A stretch of 64,000 nucleotides of DNA from Dongia sedimenti (lineage in GTDB: Bacteria; Pseudomonadota; Alphaproteobacteria; Dongiales; Dongiaceae). The position numbers and the translations under genes are program-made. This document shows, piece by piece, positions 16,948 to 25,159 of this stretch. The notes beneath the pieces were generated by a model that worked only from the letters and a program-made list of their open reading frames with translations, was not told the DNA's origin and searched no databases. The stretch's first letter is position 1; the number at the start of each line of letters is the position of its first letter. The stretch lies in the NCBI GenBank assembly GCA_030715195.1, contig JAUYVI010000007.1, positions 124,001 through 188,000 of the forward strand, in the 5' to 3' direction.

Positions 16948-17202
16948 TTGGATGAAGCGATCGAATATCGAGGGTTCAAGATAACGGCTCGAGTGAAGCG
17001 ATTGCTGAATGGACGATTTCGGGCCGAGCATATCGTTACACCGATGAACGATCGCGCCATGAGAGCGACGGGTGGCGTTCCAAGGCTTTGCTCTGCGGCT
17101 GAGGTGAAAGCGGATAGAGGTGATCCGGAAGCCGCGGCATTGCGAACGACACTCGAAGCCAGCAAGGCGTTCGTGGACGTACTCTATGAGACGGAGCGCT
17201 AG
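16948..17202 (+). CDS. Small hypothetical protein of the element remnant
   Basis: An 84-residue ORF from a TTG at 16948 (an in-frame stop directly upstream excludes a longer start), with GAGGACGG 10 bp upstream. It reads DEAIEYRGFKITARVKRLLN, HIVTPMNDRAM and a C-terminal helix ASKAFVDVLYETER. Similar short ORFs of unknown function occur next to DUF736 genes on mobile elements. No catalytic motif seen. The stretch 17203-17401 after it holds no recognised gene. Confidence 0.45.
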   Translation: MDEAIEYRGFKITARVKRLLNGRFRAEHIVTPMNDRAMRATGGVPRLCSAAEVKADRGDPEAAALRTTLEASKAFVDVLYETER

Positions 17203-17408
17203 GGCCAAGCCGGGAGACGACTGGATTGGCAATGCTCTACGCTCGAAGATCTCGGTATCGCACGCCTGCTCTCGATGGGAGCCGACGCACATATGCAAAG
17301 TCACTTGACGGTCCTGATGAGGTCGTCTGCCTGACCATTCAGCGCAGCGGCGGTCCGCGCCCGATTTATCCAACTATAATGAAATTGTCTCATTTCGGCC
17401 GTTGAAAT

Positions 17409-17425
17409 ACTGAGAATAGCTCAGT
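17409..17425. promoter_or_regulatory. Palindromic operator, copy A (before the TmpA-like gene)
   Basis: ACTGAG-AATAG-CTCAGT, a 17-bp inverted repeat ending 16 bp before the ATG of the Fe/2OG oxygenase gene. A near-identical 17-bp palindrome is found at 19799-19815, so both are likely bound by the RpiR regulator encoded between them. A TATAAT occurs at 17375-17380 and a TTGAAA at 17402-17407, either of which could belong to the promoter. Confidence 0.7.
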
Positions 17426-17441
17426 AACAATCAGCGCCGTG

Positions 17442-18239
17442 ATGCAACAGACTCAGCTCCCAACGGCGCGTCGCTTGACCGCCCACGAGGTCGACATCTG
17501 GCAGCGGCAAGGTTGGCTGCTGGCGGCTGCTGTGCTGCCGGAGGAGGTCGTCCGAGTGTTGCCCGATTGGCTGGACGCGATCGCGCAACCCCCTTCGCGC
17601 GATGCGCAGCGCCAGCACTATTTCGAGGAGACGCCGCACGGGCCGGCGATCTGCCGCACCGAGCGCTTTCTTGCCGACCATGCCGACCTCAACGGCTTGA
17701 TCACGGCTGGCGCCGTGCCGGAGATCTCCGCCGCGCTAAGCGGAGAGGCGATGCTGCTCTATAAGGAGAAGGTGAACTACAAGCAGCCGGGTGGGGCAGG
17801 CTTTGCCGCGCACCAGGATGCCACGGCTTACCCCTATGTGCAGATGAACGTGACCGCTTTGGTCCCGGTCGATCCGATGACGGTGGAGAACGGTTGCCTG
17901 GAGTTCGCGCGTCTCACTGACAGCTCGTTGCTACCGGCCGACGATCGCGGTTGCATCGCCGCAGCCGCGCTCACCGGGCTCACCTTCGAGCCGGTTCCGT
18001 TGTGTCCCGGCGATGTTCTCTTCTTCACCTCCTATGCGCCGCATCGCAGCGGCCCGAACCGCACCGCTGCGCCGCGCCGAGCCCTGTACCTCACGTACAA
18101 CCGCGCGCGCGATGGCGACCTCCGGAACCGCTACTATGCGGAGCGCGACCGGCGTCTCGCCCAGCAGGGGGACGGCCCGGAGGCGATCAGCATGATCCGC
18201 CACTTCCAAGGCACCGCGACCAGGGCGCCGGGCGAATGA
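17442..18239 (+). CDS. Fe(II)/2-oxoglutarate phosphonate hydroxylase, TmpA/PhnY type (PhyH family)
   Basis: A 265-residue PhyH-family oxygenase with iron ligands H124 and D126 (AAHQDATAYPY) and H201 (SYAPHRSGPNRT), and a 2-oxoglutarate-binding Arg soon after (PRRALYLTYN). The next gene is an HD oxygenase of the PhnZ/TmpB type, and this pair is diagnostic for oxidative C-P cleavage: hydroxylation of the carbon next to phosphorus, then oxidative release of phosphate. Homologues act on 2-aminoethylphosphonate (PhnY) or its trimethyl form (TmpA). The substrate here is unknown. GTG 17439 or ATG 17442 can start; there is no SD, so translation may be leaderless. Confidence 0.82.
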   Translation: MQQTQLPTARRLTAHEVDIWQRQGWLLAAAVLPEEVVRVLPDWLDAIAQPPSRDAQRQHYFEETPHGPAICRTERFLADHADLNGLITAGAVPEISAALSGEAMLLYKEKVNYKQPGGAGFAAHQDATAYPYVQMNVTALVPVDPMTVENGCLEFARLTDSSLLPADDRGCIAAAALTGLTFEPVPLCPGDVLFFTSYAPHRSGPNRTAAPRRALYLTYNRARDGDLRNRYYAERDRRLAQQGDGPEAISMIRHFQGTATRAPGE

Positions 18240-18835
18240 ACCTTCCCTTTGCCGAGCCCGTCCGGGACCGCGATGGGTTCGTCGCCTCTCTGTTCGCCTG
18301 GCTATCACAACGCGGCGCGACTCACTACGACCCTTCCGTCACCCAGCTCGAGCACGCGTTGCAAGCGGCGCATCTGGCGGAGGCCGAGGGCGCGTCCGAA
18401 GCAGAAATCATAGCGGCCTTGCTGCACGACGTCGGCCATCTGCTCGCCAATGAGCATCGCAATCGAGAGCGTTTCCTGGGGCATGATTTCCGCCACGAGC
18501 GCATCGGCGCCGATTGGTTGGAGCCGCTATTCGGCCCGGCGGTGGCGGGACCGATCCGGCATCATGTCGCCGCTAAGCGCTACCTCTGTGCCACGGATTC
18601 CGGCTATTGGCAGGGCCTGTCTTCGGCCTCGCAGCACAGCTTGGAAATGCAGGGCGGGCCGATGACGTCGGAGGAGGTAATCGGCTTCGAAACCCTACCG
18701 GATGCCGCCGCTGCGGTGACCTTACGCCGGCGCGACGACCGGGCGAAATGCGCGGGCCTGGCAATACCCAGTCTCAGGCACTATACCGATCTGCTCCGCG
18801 ATCATCTGCGGATCGAGGCGTTGGCGGCTCAGTAG
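18236..18835 (+). CDS. HD-domain mixed-valent di-iron oxygenase, PhnZ/TmpB type
   Basis: A 199-residue protein matching PhnZ along its length: QLEHALQAAHLA (H40), ALLHDVGH (H64, D65, H68), RHERIGADWL (H87), HHVAAKRYL (H110, K114), SLEMQGGPM, and Asp near 167. The family oxidatively cleaves 1-hydroxyphosphonates to a carboxylic acid plus phosphate. The substrate latch of PhnZ, a Tyr followed three residues later by Glu, here reads Y31-D-P-S, so the Glu seems lost, which hints at a different substrate. The ATG overlaps the oxygenase stop (ATGA). The 3' end overlaps the convergent RpiR gene by 7 bp. Confidence 0.85.
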   Translation: MNLPFAEPVRDRDGFVASLFAWLSQRGATHYDPSVTQLEHALQAAHLAEAEGASEAEIIAALLHDVGHLLANEHRNRERFLGHDFRHERIGADWLEPLFGPAVAGPIRHHVAAKRYLCATDSGYWQGLSSASQHSLEMQGGPMTSEEVIGFETLPDAAAAVTLRRRDDRAKCAGLAIPSLRHYTDLLRDHLRIEALAAQ

Positions 18836-19713
18836 CGCTTATCGGCGATGGCATGGGCGCTGCGCTGCAGATTGGCGACCGAGCGGCCAGAATCCGCGAG
18901 CGCGCAGCAGCTCACCAGCGTGTCGATTATGGCGAGTTGCGCCACTCGGCTGCTCATCGCTTCGGGGCGGAACTTGGTTTCGTTGGCGACGGTGTGGATC
19001 ACCACGTCGCAATAGCGCTGCAGGGGCGATTTGCCGAGCCTCGTGATGCCAATGGTCTTAGCGCCCGACTCCTTGGCGAGACGTGTCGCGAGCACGGTCT
19101 CGACCGTGCTCCCCGAATGCGAGACGGTGATCACGGCGACGCCCGGCCCGGTCATAGTGGCACTCACCGCCTGGATATGTGAGTCGATGGTGGCAGTCGC
19201 CTTCAACCCGAGTTGCAGCAGGCGGTAAGCGAGATCGACCGCGATCGGCCCGGAACTGCCGATGCCGTAAATCTCGATCCGGTCGGCCGCGCGCATCAGC
19301 TTCATCGCCTTGGTCAAAGCCGCGACCGAGAGCAGTTTGCGCGTGTCGGAGAGAGAATTGGCGTGCGCGGCGAAGATGCGGTCGCTGACCTGCTCGACGC
19401 TGTCGCCTTCGTGCAGATCTTCCTGGATGAGCTGCACCGGGTCGACCAGATCCGTCGCCAACAGGATCTTCATCTCCTGGAACCCGCCGGCGCCGAGCCG
19501 CCGGCAGAGGCTGACGATGCTGCCCTCGCTTGCATCGGTTTGCTCCGCCACTTCGGTGATCGACATGCGGATCACATCCTTGGCGTGGCTCTCGAGATAG
19601 GTCGCGATCCGCTTGGCGGTCGGCGGCAGATCGGCGCGGAGCTGGCGCAGGCGCGCCAACGGCCCGTTGGCCGAATGTAGATCCGGACTGAGTTTCGCGG
19701 TCTTCGGCTTCAT
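18829..19713 (-). CDS. RpiR-family transcriptional regulator (HTH plus SIS domain)
   Basis: A 294-residue regulator with an N-terminal HTH_6 (about residues 20-95: LPPTAKRIATYLESHA, then ASEGSIVSLCRRLGAGGFQE) and a SIS phosphosugar-binding domain (about 130-265: IEIYGIGSSGPIAVDLAYRL, ITVSHSGSTVET). SIS domains usually sense phosphorylated sugars; here the inducer might be a phosphonate or phosphate-containing intermediate. It lies between the two halves of the phosphonate cluster and is the obvious candidate to bind the matching palindromes at 17409 and 19799. Confidence 0.88.
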   Translation of the reverse strand: MKPKTAKLSPDLHSANGPLARLRQLRADLPPTAKRIATYLESHAKDVIRMSITEVAEQTDASEGSIVSLCRRLGAGGFQEMKILLATDLVDPVQLIQEDLHEGDSVEQVSDRIFAAHANSLSDTRKLLSVAALTKAMKLMRAADRIEIYGIGSSGPIAVDLAYRLLQLGLKATATIDSHIQAVSATMTGPGVAVITVSHSGSTVETVLATRLAKESGAKTIGITRLGKSPLQRYCDVVIHTVANETKFRPEAMSSRVAQLAIIDTLVSCCALADSGRSVANLQRSAHAIADKRY

Positions 19714-19798
19714 CGCGGTTTTCCAGCACCTTATGCATGTGAACTTACGGGAGCGAATCCGCCGCCCGCAAATTCATTCTACCGACATAATCTGCACG

Positions 19799-19815
19799 AC
19801 TGAGATTATCTCAGT
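19799..19815. promoter_or_regulatory. Palindromic operator, copy B (between rpiR and the MetE-like gene)
   Basis: ACTGAGA-TTA-TCTCAGT, a perfect 17-bp palindrome with 7-bp arms, lying 86 bp before the rpiR start and 88 bp before the divergent MetE-like gene. It shares 15 of 17 positions with copy A at 17409-17425. Its position would allow control of both divergent transcripts and autoregulation. Confidence 0.72.
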
Positions 19816-19903
19816 ACTATATCATAAAAGTATGATCCCGTTTCATCACACTGTCACGGTCCAGGGCTAAGGTCCGCACAACGAAGAGAGCGAGGAGGCC
19901 GCC

Positions 19904-21058
19904 ATGCAGACCAGCGCCGAAAAGATCCTGACCACCCATGTGGGAAGCTTGCCTCGCCCGCGGCAACTGGCCGATGCCATGGTCCAGCGCGACAAAGGCA
20001 AGCTCGACGCCGCCGGCTTGAAGGCGCTGCCGCAACAGGTGCGCGACGCGGTCAAAGACGTCGTGCAGCAACAGGTGGCTTCCGGCATCGATATCGTCAA
20101 TGACGGCGAGGCCAGCAAGATCGGCTATTCCACCTATGTGCGCGAACGCCTGACCGGTTTTGAGGGCAAAGGCGAGGGGCTCACCATCTGGGACCTCCAC
20201 GACGTGCCGGAATTTGCCGCGCGCTCGCTGAAAGGCCTCGATCCGGCGACTCCGGCCTGCACCGGTCCGATCACCTATCGGGGCCAAGCCGCGCTCGACG
20301 AGGATATCGCGACCTTGAAGGCCGCCGCGGCGGGTTCCGGCGCCACCGAGCTCTTCATGACCGCGGCCTCGCCGGGTGTGACCGCGATCTACCTCGAGAA
20401 CCAGTATTATGATTCGGACCAGGAATACTGGTCGGCGATCGCCGAGGCGATGCGCGTCGAATACGAAGGTATCGTGGGCGCCGGTTTAGTGCTGCAGATC
20501 GATGCACCGGACCTTGCCATGGGCCGGCATGTGAGCAAGCAGCTGCTGGAGCTCGACACCTTCCGTCGCGAGCTCGAGCAAAGGATCGAGATCCTGAACC
20601 ATGCCTGTCGCAACATTCCGGCGGACAAGATCCGGCTCCATCTCTGCTGGGGCAATTATCACGGCCCGCATCACCACGACACCGACCTCGCCGACATCGT
20701 TGATATCATCCTCAAAGCCAAGGTCGGCGCGCTCTCCTTCGAAGCGGCCAATCCGCGCCATCAGCATGAATGGCGGGTGTGGGAAGAGCGAAAGGTGCCG
20801 GAGAGTCTGATCTTGATTCCGGGTGTTATCGACACCTGCACCTCGTATGTCGAGCATCCGCAGCTGATCGCCGACCGAATTGAGCGCTTCGCCGGCATCG
20901 TCGGCAGAGACCGGGTGATCGCCGGTACCGATTGCGGCTTCGCCAACTTCGCCTCCTACGAAATTGTTGATCCGAAGATCGCCTGGATGAAGCTAAGCGC
21001 CCTCGCCGAAGGTGCCGGGCTGGCTTCGCAGAAGCTCTGGCGGCGTTCCGCCGCATGA
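19904..21058 (+). CDS. MetE-like (cobalamin-independent methionine synthase II family) zinc protein
   Basis: A 384-residue TIM-barrel protein of the MetE C-terminal/UROD superfamily, beginning with TTHVGSLPRP. Zinc ligands are conserved: H246 and C248 (RLHLCWGNYH), E280 (LSFEAANPRHQHE) and C344 (AGTDCGF). The family includes methionine synthase, epoxyalkane:coenzyme M transferase and many catabolic methyl- or alkyl-transferases. It lacks the MetE N-terminal half. As first gene of an operon with a phosphoesterase and importer, and sharing an operator with TmpA/TmpB-like genes, a role in demethylating or dealkylating the imported compound is a reasonable inference; not proven. AGGAGG precedes the ATG. 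Confidence 0.85.
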   Translation: MQTSAEKILTTHVGSLPRPRQLADAMVQRDKGKLDAAGLKALPQQVRDAVKDVVQQQVASGIDIVNDGEASKIGYSTYVRERLTGFEGKGEGLTIWDLHDVPEFAARSLKGLDPATPACTGPITYRGQAALDEDIATLKAAAAGSGATELFMTAASPGVTAIYLENQYYDSDQEYWSAIAEAMRVEYEGIVGAGLVLQIDAPDLAMGRHVSKQLLELDTFRRELEQRIEILNHACRNIPADKIRLHLCWGNYHGPHHHDTDLADIVDIILKAKVGALSFEAANPRHQHEWRVWEERKVPESLILIPGVIDTCTSYVEHPQLIADRIERFAGIVGRDRVIAGTDCGFANFASYEIVDPKIAWMKLSALAEGAGLASQKLWRRSAA

Positions 21059-21918
21059 AGTTCATCCACCTCACCGATCTGCACCTGGTCCCACCCGGCG
21101 GCAGGCTCTACGGCCTCGATCCGAGCGAGCGGCTGCGGGCCGCGATCGCGGATATCACACTCCATCACCGTGACGCCGATTTCGTGCTGGTGACCGGCGA
21201 TCTCGCCCACCGCGGCGAGGTCGCGAGTTACGAGGCCCTGCGCGCCGCTCTGGATGAATTGCCGATGCCCTATCATCTGCTGATCGGCAACCATGACCAT
21301 CGGGAACGCTTCCGCGCGGCCTTCCCTGAAGCCCCGGTCGATGCCAATGGTTTCATCCAGCAAGTGCTGGAGACCCGTGAAGGTCCATTCTTGCTGCTCG
21401 ACACGAACCGGCCAGGCACGCATGCCGGCTGGCTATGTGGTGATCGCTTGGCATGGCTCTATGCATCGTTGGAAGCCTGCGCCGAACGAGAGATCTACAT
21501 CGCGCTGCATCACCCGCCGCTGGCGCTCGGCATCCCTTGCATGGATGTGATCGCGCTGACCCAGCAGAAGGCGCTGGCGGATATGGTGGCGCGGCATGGC
21601 AAGGTGCGGCACATGTTCCTCGGCCATGTGCACCGGCCGGTGCACGGCACCTGGAACGGCGTGCCGTTCTCGACCCATCGCGGCCTCAACCACCAAGTTG
21701 CGCTCAGCTTTGAAGCGGTAGAGGGTATTCCGGGCACCCATGAGCCGCCCTCCTACGCGGTGGTGACCCTGAACGGCGGCACCACCATCGTCCACGTCCA
21801 CGATTTCCTAGACGACAGCCCACGTTTTGATCTGTTCGATCGGCGCGCGGAGAGCGCGGCTTCTGCCTTGGATTTGCTCGGCCGCGGCCGACACGGTCCG
21901 CCGCCAACCGTGAACTGA
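21055..21918 (+). CDS. Metallophosphoesterase, class III phosphodiesterase (CpdA/GpdQ type)
   Basis: A 287-residue calcineurin-like enzyme with the full di-metal set: D-x-H (LTDLHLVP), GD (VTGDLAHRGE), GNHD (LIGNHDHRE), H (ALHHPP), and GHxH (FLGHVHRPVHG). This arrangement is that of cAMP phosphodiesterase CpdA, Rv0805 and the glycerophosphodiesterase GpdQ, which also hydrolyse phosphonate esters. It overlaps the MetE-like gene by 4 bp (ATGA). In this setting it may split a phosphonate ester or phosphodiester before C-P cleavage; the preferred substrate cannot be read from sequence. Confidence 0.88.
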   Translation: MKFIHLTDLHLVPPGGRLYGLDPSERLRAAIADITLHHRDADFVLVTGDLAHRGEVASYEALRAALDELPMPYHLLIGNHDHRERFRAAFPEAPVDANGFIQQVLETREGPFLLLDTNRPGTHAGWLCGDRLAWLYASLEACAEREIYIALHHPPLALGIPCMDVIALTQQKALADMVARHGKVRHMFLGHVHRPVHGTWNGVPFSTHRGLNHQVALSFEAVEGIPGTHEPPSYAVVTLNGGTTIVHVHDFLDDSPRFDLFDRRAESAASALDLLGRGRHGPPPTVN

Positions 21919-22012
21919 AGAACGCGATCACCACGCGACGACATCACCCGCCCTCGGCGGGGACGATGCCGCACGTCCACATCGATAACCCTTGGGGAAA
22001 GGAAAGCCAATC

Positions 22013-23245
22013 ATGAAACTCTCGCGCAGGAAGTTCCTCGGTTCGGCGGCGGCCGGCACGGCCATCGCCGCTGCCATGGCGCACAGCATGCCCGCGATTG
22101 CCGGCGATACGGTCGCGGTCGGCTCGCTGCACGACCTGACCGGCTCGCTCGACGCGTTCGGCGTGCCCTCGCATATGTGCATGAAGTTCGCGATCGAGGA
22201 GATCAACGCCGCGGGCGGTCTGCTCGGCAAGAAGATCGACTTGAAGACCTATGACGGTCAGTCCGACATCAAGAAGTTCCCGCAATATGCCCAGCAGGCC
22301 GCGCTGAACGACAAGGTGGTGATGCTGCAGGGCGCCATCACCGGTGCCTCGCGCGAGGCGACCCGGCCGGTGCTGCGCCGCTACAAGGTGCCCTTCGTCT
22401 ACGGCACGATCTACGAAGGCGGGCTCTGCGAGGATAATGCGATCTCGGTCAATACCGGCAGCGACCAGCAGGCGGTGCCGCTGCTCGAATGGTCGTTCAG
22501 GAACCTCGGCAAGAAAGTCTTCTACATCGGCGCCGATTACAACGCGCCTCGCAACATCGGCATCTGGAACAATGCGATCGCCAAGCGCGAGGGCGGCGAG
22601 ACGGTCGGCGAGGAATACTACCCGCTGGACGTCACCGATTTCAGCACGGCGATCAGCAAGATCCAGGCGGCGAAGCCGGATTTCCTCCACTCTTGCTTGG
22701 TGGGCGGTCCGCATATGTCCTTCTACCGGCAATGGGCCGCGGCCGGCATGCTAAAGAAGATTCCGATCGTCTCGGTCGTCTTCGGCGGCGGTCAGGAGCA
22801 CATGATCCTGACGCCCGAGGAGAGCGACGGCGTCATCGCCGCCTACAACTACTTCCAGGAGCTCGACACGCCGGAGAACAAGGCGTTCATCAAGCGCTTC
22901 GAGGCTTCGGTCGGCGCAGATCACCCATATATCAACGGCATCGCGATCGGCGGCTATAACGGGCCGATGCTCTGGGCCGAGGCGGTGAAGAAGGCCGGCA
23001 GCTTCGATCGCGATGACGTCATGGCAGCTCTGGCCCAGAACATCGAATGGACCGGCCCGGGCGGCAAGATGATCCTCGACGGCAAGACCCACTCAACCCA
23101 GCAGGATGTCCGCATCATCCAGGTGAAGAATCGGGTGTGGAGCCTGCTCGAGACCAAGAGCCAGATCCCGCCCTATGACTTCAACGGGCGGTGCAACCTC
23201 CTCGAGAATCCGAAGAACGTGGACATCCTCAATCCGCAGGTCTGA
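22013..23245 (+). CDS. ABC transporter substrate-binding protein, urea/short-chain amide/branched-chain type (Peripla_BP)
   Basis: A 410-residue periplasmic protein with a twin-arginine signal (LSRRKFLGSAAAG, cleavage near AIA-GD). The mature part follows the UrtA/AmiC/FmdD pattern: VAVGSLHDLTGSLDAFG, AIEEINAAGGLLGKKI, FVYGTIYEGGLCEDN, DYNAPRNIGIW and DFSTAISKIQAAKPDF. Such proteins bind small amides, urea or amino acids. The ATG at 22013 follows GGAAAG. It begins the importer part of the operon, 94 bp after the phosphoesterase; a short GC hairpin (21947-21961) lies between. Confidence 0.9.
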   Translation: MKLSRRKFLGSAAAGTAIAAAMAHSMPAIAGDTVAVGSLHDLTGSLDAFGVPSHMCMKFAIEEINAAGGLLGKKIDLKTYDGQSDIKKFPQYAQQAALNDKVVMLQGAITGASREATRPVLRRYKVPFVYGTIYEGGLCEDNAISVNTGSDQQAVPLLEWSFRNLGKKVFYIGADYNAPRNIGIWNNAIAKREGGETVGEEYYPLDVTDFSTAISKIQAAKPDFLHSCLVGGPHMSFYRQWAAAGMLKKIPIVSVVFGGGQEHMILTPEESDGVIAAYNYFQELDTPENKAFIKRFEASVGADHPYINGIAIGGYNGPMLWAEAVKKAGSFDRDDVMAALAQNIEWTGPGGKMILDGKTHSTQQDVRIIQVKNRVWSLLETKSQIPPYDFNGRCNLLENPKNVDILNPQV

Positions 23246-23267
23246 ACAAAGGCGAGCCGAGGCGAAC

Positions 23268-24131
23268 TTGGACCAGACCATCGTTCTTCTGATCGCGATC
23301 GCGAACAACATTGCGCTGCTGACCCTGATCAGCCTCGGCCTCGCCATCATCTTCGGGATGATGCGGGTGATCAACTTCGCCCATGGCGAGTTCATCATGC
23401 TGGGCGGCTACGCCACCGTTCTCTCCGCCAATCACGGCATCAATCTCTGGATCGCGATGCTGGTGGTGGCGCCGCTCACCGTCGGCCTGATCGGCTTCGT
23501 GGTCGAGCGTCTGATCATCCGGCCGCTGTACGGCCAGATCATCACCACCATGCTCGCGACCTGGGGGCTCAGCATCTTCCTGATCGGCGCCGTCACCACG
23601 ATCTTCGGCAACACGGTGCTCGGCGTCAGCGCGCCGCTCGGCAACATCACGATCGGCGTCTATTCGGTTAGCATCTATCAACTCGTGCTGATCGCGATCA
23701 CGGCGGCACTCGTGGGCGCCTGCCTCTTCGTGCTCAACCGGACCCGCTGGGGCCTGATCGCCCGCGGCACGGTGCAGAACCCGACCATGGCTTCGGCCAT
23801 CGGCATCGATCCCACCAGGGTCTACGCCATGACCTTCATGGCCGGGGCCGCCTTGAGCGGTCTCGCTGGCGGCCTGCTGGCGCCGCTCTCGGGCGTCATT
23901 CCGCAGATGGGGGCCGCCTATATCGCCCGCGCCTTCGTCACGGTGATCAGCGGCGGCAGCGCCATGGTCATCGGCACGCTTTCCGCCGCAGGCATTCTCG
24001 GACCGACGGTGGCAATCCTCTCTTACGCGGCCACGCCGGTGATCGGCGAGGCGGCCTTGCTGCTGCTCGCGATCGGATTGCTGCGGGTCTTGCCGCGAGG
24101 AATTTCCGGGCTTTGGCAGGGAGGCCGTTGA
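23268..24131 (+). CDS. ABC transporter permease, LivH/UrtB type
   Basis: A 287-residue permease with eight or so TM segments and the LivH hallmarks GLAIIFGMMRVINFAHGEFI and GLIARGTVQNPTMASAIGID. The probable start is TTG 23268 (LDQTIVLLIAIANN), preceded by GCCGAGGCG; earlier in-frame starts would run through the binding-protein gene. It forms the channel together with the next gene, which starts inside its stop codon. Confidence 0.88.
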   Translation: MDQTIVLLIAIANNIALLTLISLGLAIIFGMMRVINFAHGEFIMLGGYATVLSANHGINLWIAMLVVAPLTVGLIGFVVERLIIRPLYGQIITTMLATWGLSIFLIGAVTTIFGNTVLGVSAPLGNITIGVYSVSIYQLVLIAITAALVGACLFVLNRTRWGLIARGTVQNPTMASAIGIDPTRVYAMTFMAGAALSGLAGGLLAPLSGVIPQMGAAYIARAFVTVISGGSAMVIGTLSAAGILGPTVAILSYAATPVIGEAALLLLAIGLLRVLPRGISGLWQGGR

Positions 24132-25159
24132 TGGAGCGCCTGAAGAGCTACGCCTTCGTCCTGCCGATCCTGCTGCTCGCCGCCATCGGGCCCTCGGTCT
24201 TCGAAATGTTCGGCCTGGTGCAGATCTCGAATTTCGCAACCATGGCTCTGGCGGTGCTCGGTCTTGCCTTTGTCTGGGGCTTTCTCGGCGTGCTCAGCCT
24301 CGGCCACGCCGCCTTCTTCGGCCTCGGTGCCTATGCCTATGCGATCACCGTTATCAATCTCAACGAGTCGAGTTTCGCGGTGATGGCCGCGATCGCGGTA
24401 CCGGCGCTGTTTTCGGTGGTGCTGGGCTATTTCCTGTTCTTCGGAAGGGTGAGCGACGTCTATCTCGGCGTGATCACGCTCTGTGTCACCCTCGTGCTGT
24501 ACAACTTCACCAGCGCGACCGCGGACCCTTCCTATCACATCGGCGCCGCACCTCTCGGCGGCTTCAATGGCATCACCGCGGTGCCGCAATTGAACTGGCC
24601 GGGTGATGCGGAGCAGTTTCTGGAAGTCGAGACCACGTTCCGGATCTGCCTGATTGTGCTGGCGTTGGTCTATGCCGCACTCGTGGCGCTGCGGCGCAGC
24701 AGCGTAGGGCGGATCATGGTGGCGGTCCGCGAGAGCGAACTTCGGAGTGAACTCCTCGGCTACGACGTGCGGCTCTACAAGATGCTGGGTTTCTCCGTGA
24801 GCGCCGCGGTTGCCGGGCTGGCCGGCGCGCTGTTCACGGCGGTCAACGGCTATGTCGGCCCCTCGGCCTTCGACCTTAACCAGGCGTCACAGTTCCTGCT
24901 CTGGGTGATAGCCGGCGGGCTCGGCGGCTTGGCCGGGCCCGTGATCGCCAGCTTCGTGTTCCAGTATGTCTCGACCTATCTTGGAACGTCCGGGGTCAAC
25001 ACCGATCTGGTTTTCGGTGCCATCATCATGCTGTTCGTGCTGCTGAAGGTTCGCGAACGTGTCCCTGCCCTTTGGGGCCGTGTCCTGCAGTTTCGCCGGC
25101 CGGCGCGCCGGGTCCAGGCCTTCACCCCCTCCGCCCGCGCCGTGGAAAGCGGCGAATGA
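24131..25159 (+). CDS. ABC transporter permease, LivM/UrtC type
   Basis: A 342-residue permease starting in the stop of the previous gene (TGATG). It carries the LivM pattern: WGFLGVLSLGHAAFFGLGAY, SSVGRIMVAVRESELRSELL and a glycine-rich AGGLGGLAGPV segment. Second channel subunit of the Urt/Liv-type importer. Ends in an ATGA overlap with the ATPase gene. Confidence 0.9.
   Translation: MERLKSYAFVLPILLLAAIGPSVFEMFGLVQISNFATMALAVLGLAFVWGFLGVLSLGHAAFFGLGAYAYAITVINLNESSFAVMAAIAVPALFSVVLGYFLFFGRVSDVYLGVITLCVTLVLYNFTSATADPSYHIGAAPLGGFNGITAVPQLNWPGDAEQFLEVETTFRICLIVLALVYAALVALRRSSVGRIMVAVRESELRSELLGYDVRLYKMLGFSVSAAVAGLAGALFTAVNGYVGPSAFDLNQASQFLLWVIAGGLGGLAGPVIASFVFQYVSTYLGTSGVNTDLVFGAIIMLFVLLKVRERVPALWGRVLQFRRPARRVQAFTPSARAVESGE

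Noticed and set aside
19904-21058. Epoxyalkane:coenzyme M transferase
   Set aside because: The fold family is shared, but no coenzyme M pathway genes or epoxide-forming oxygenase lie nearby; general MetE-like naming is safer.
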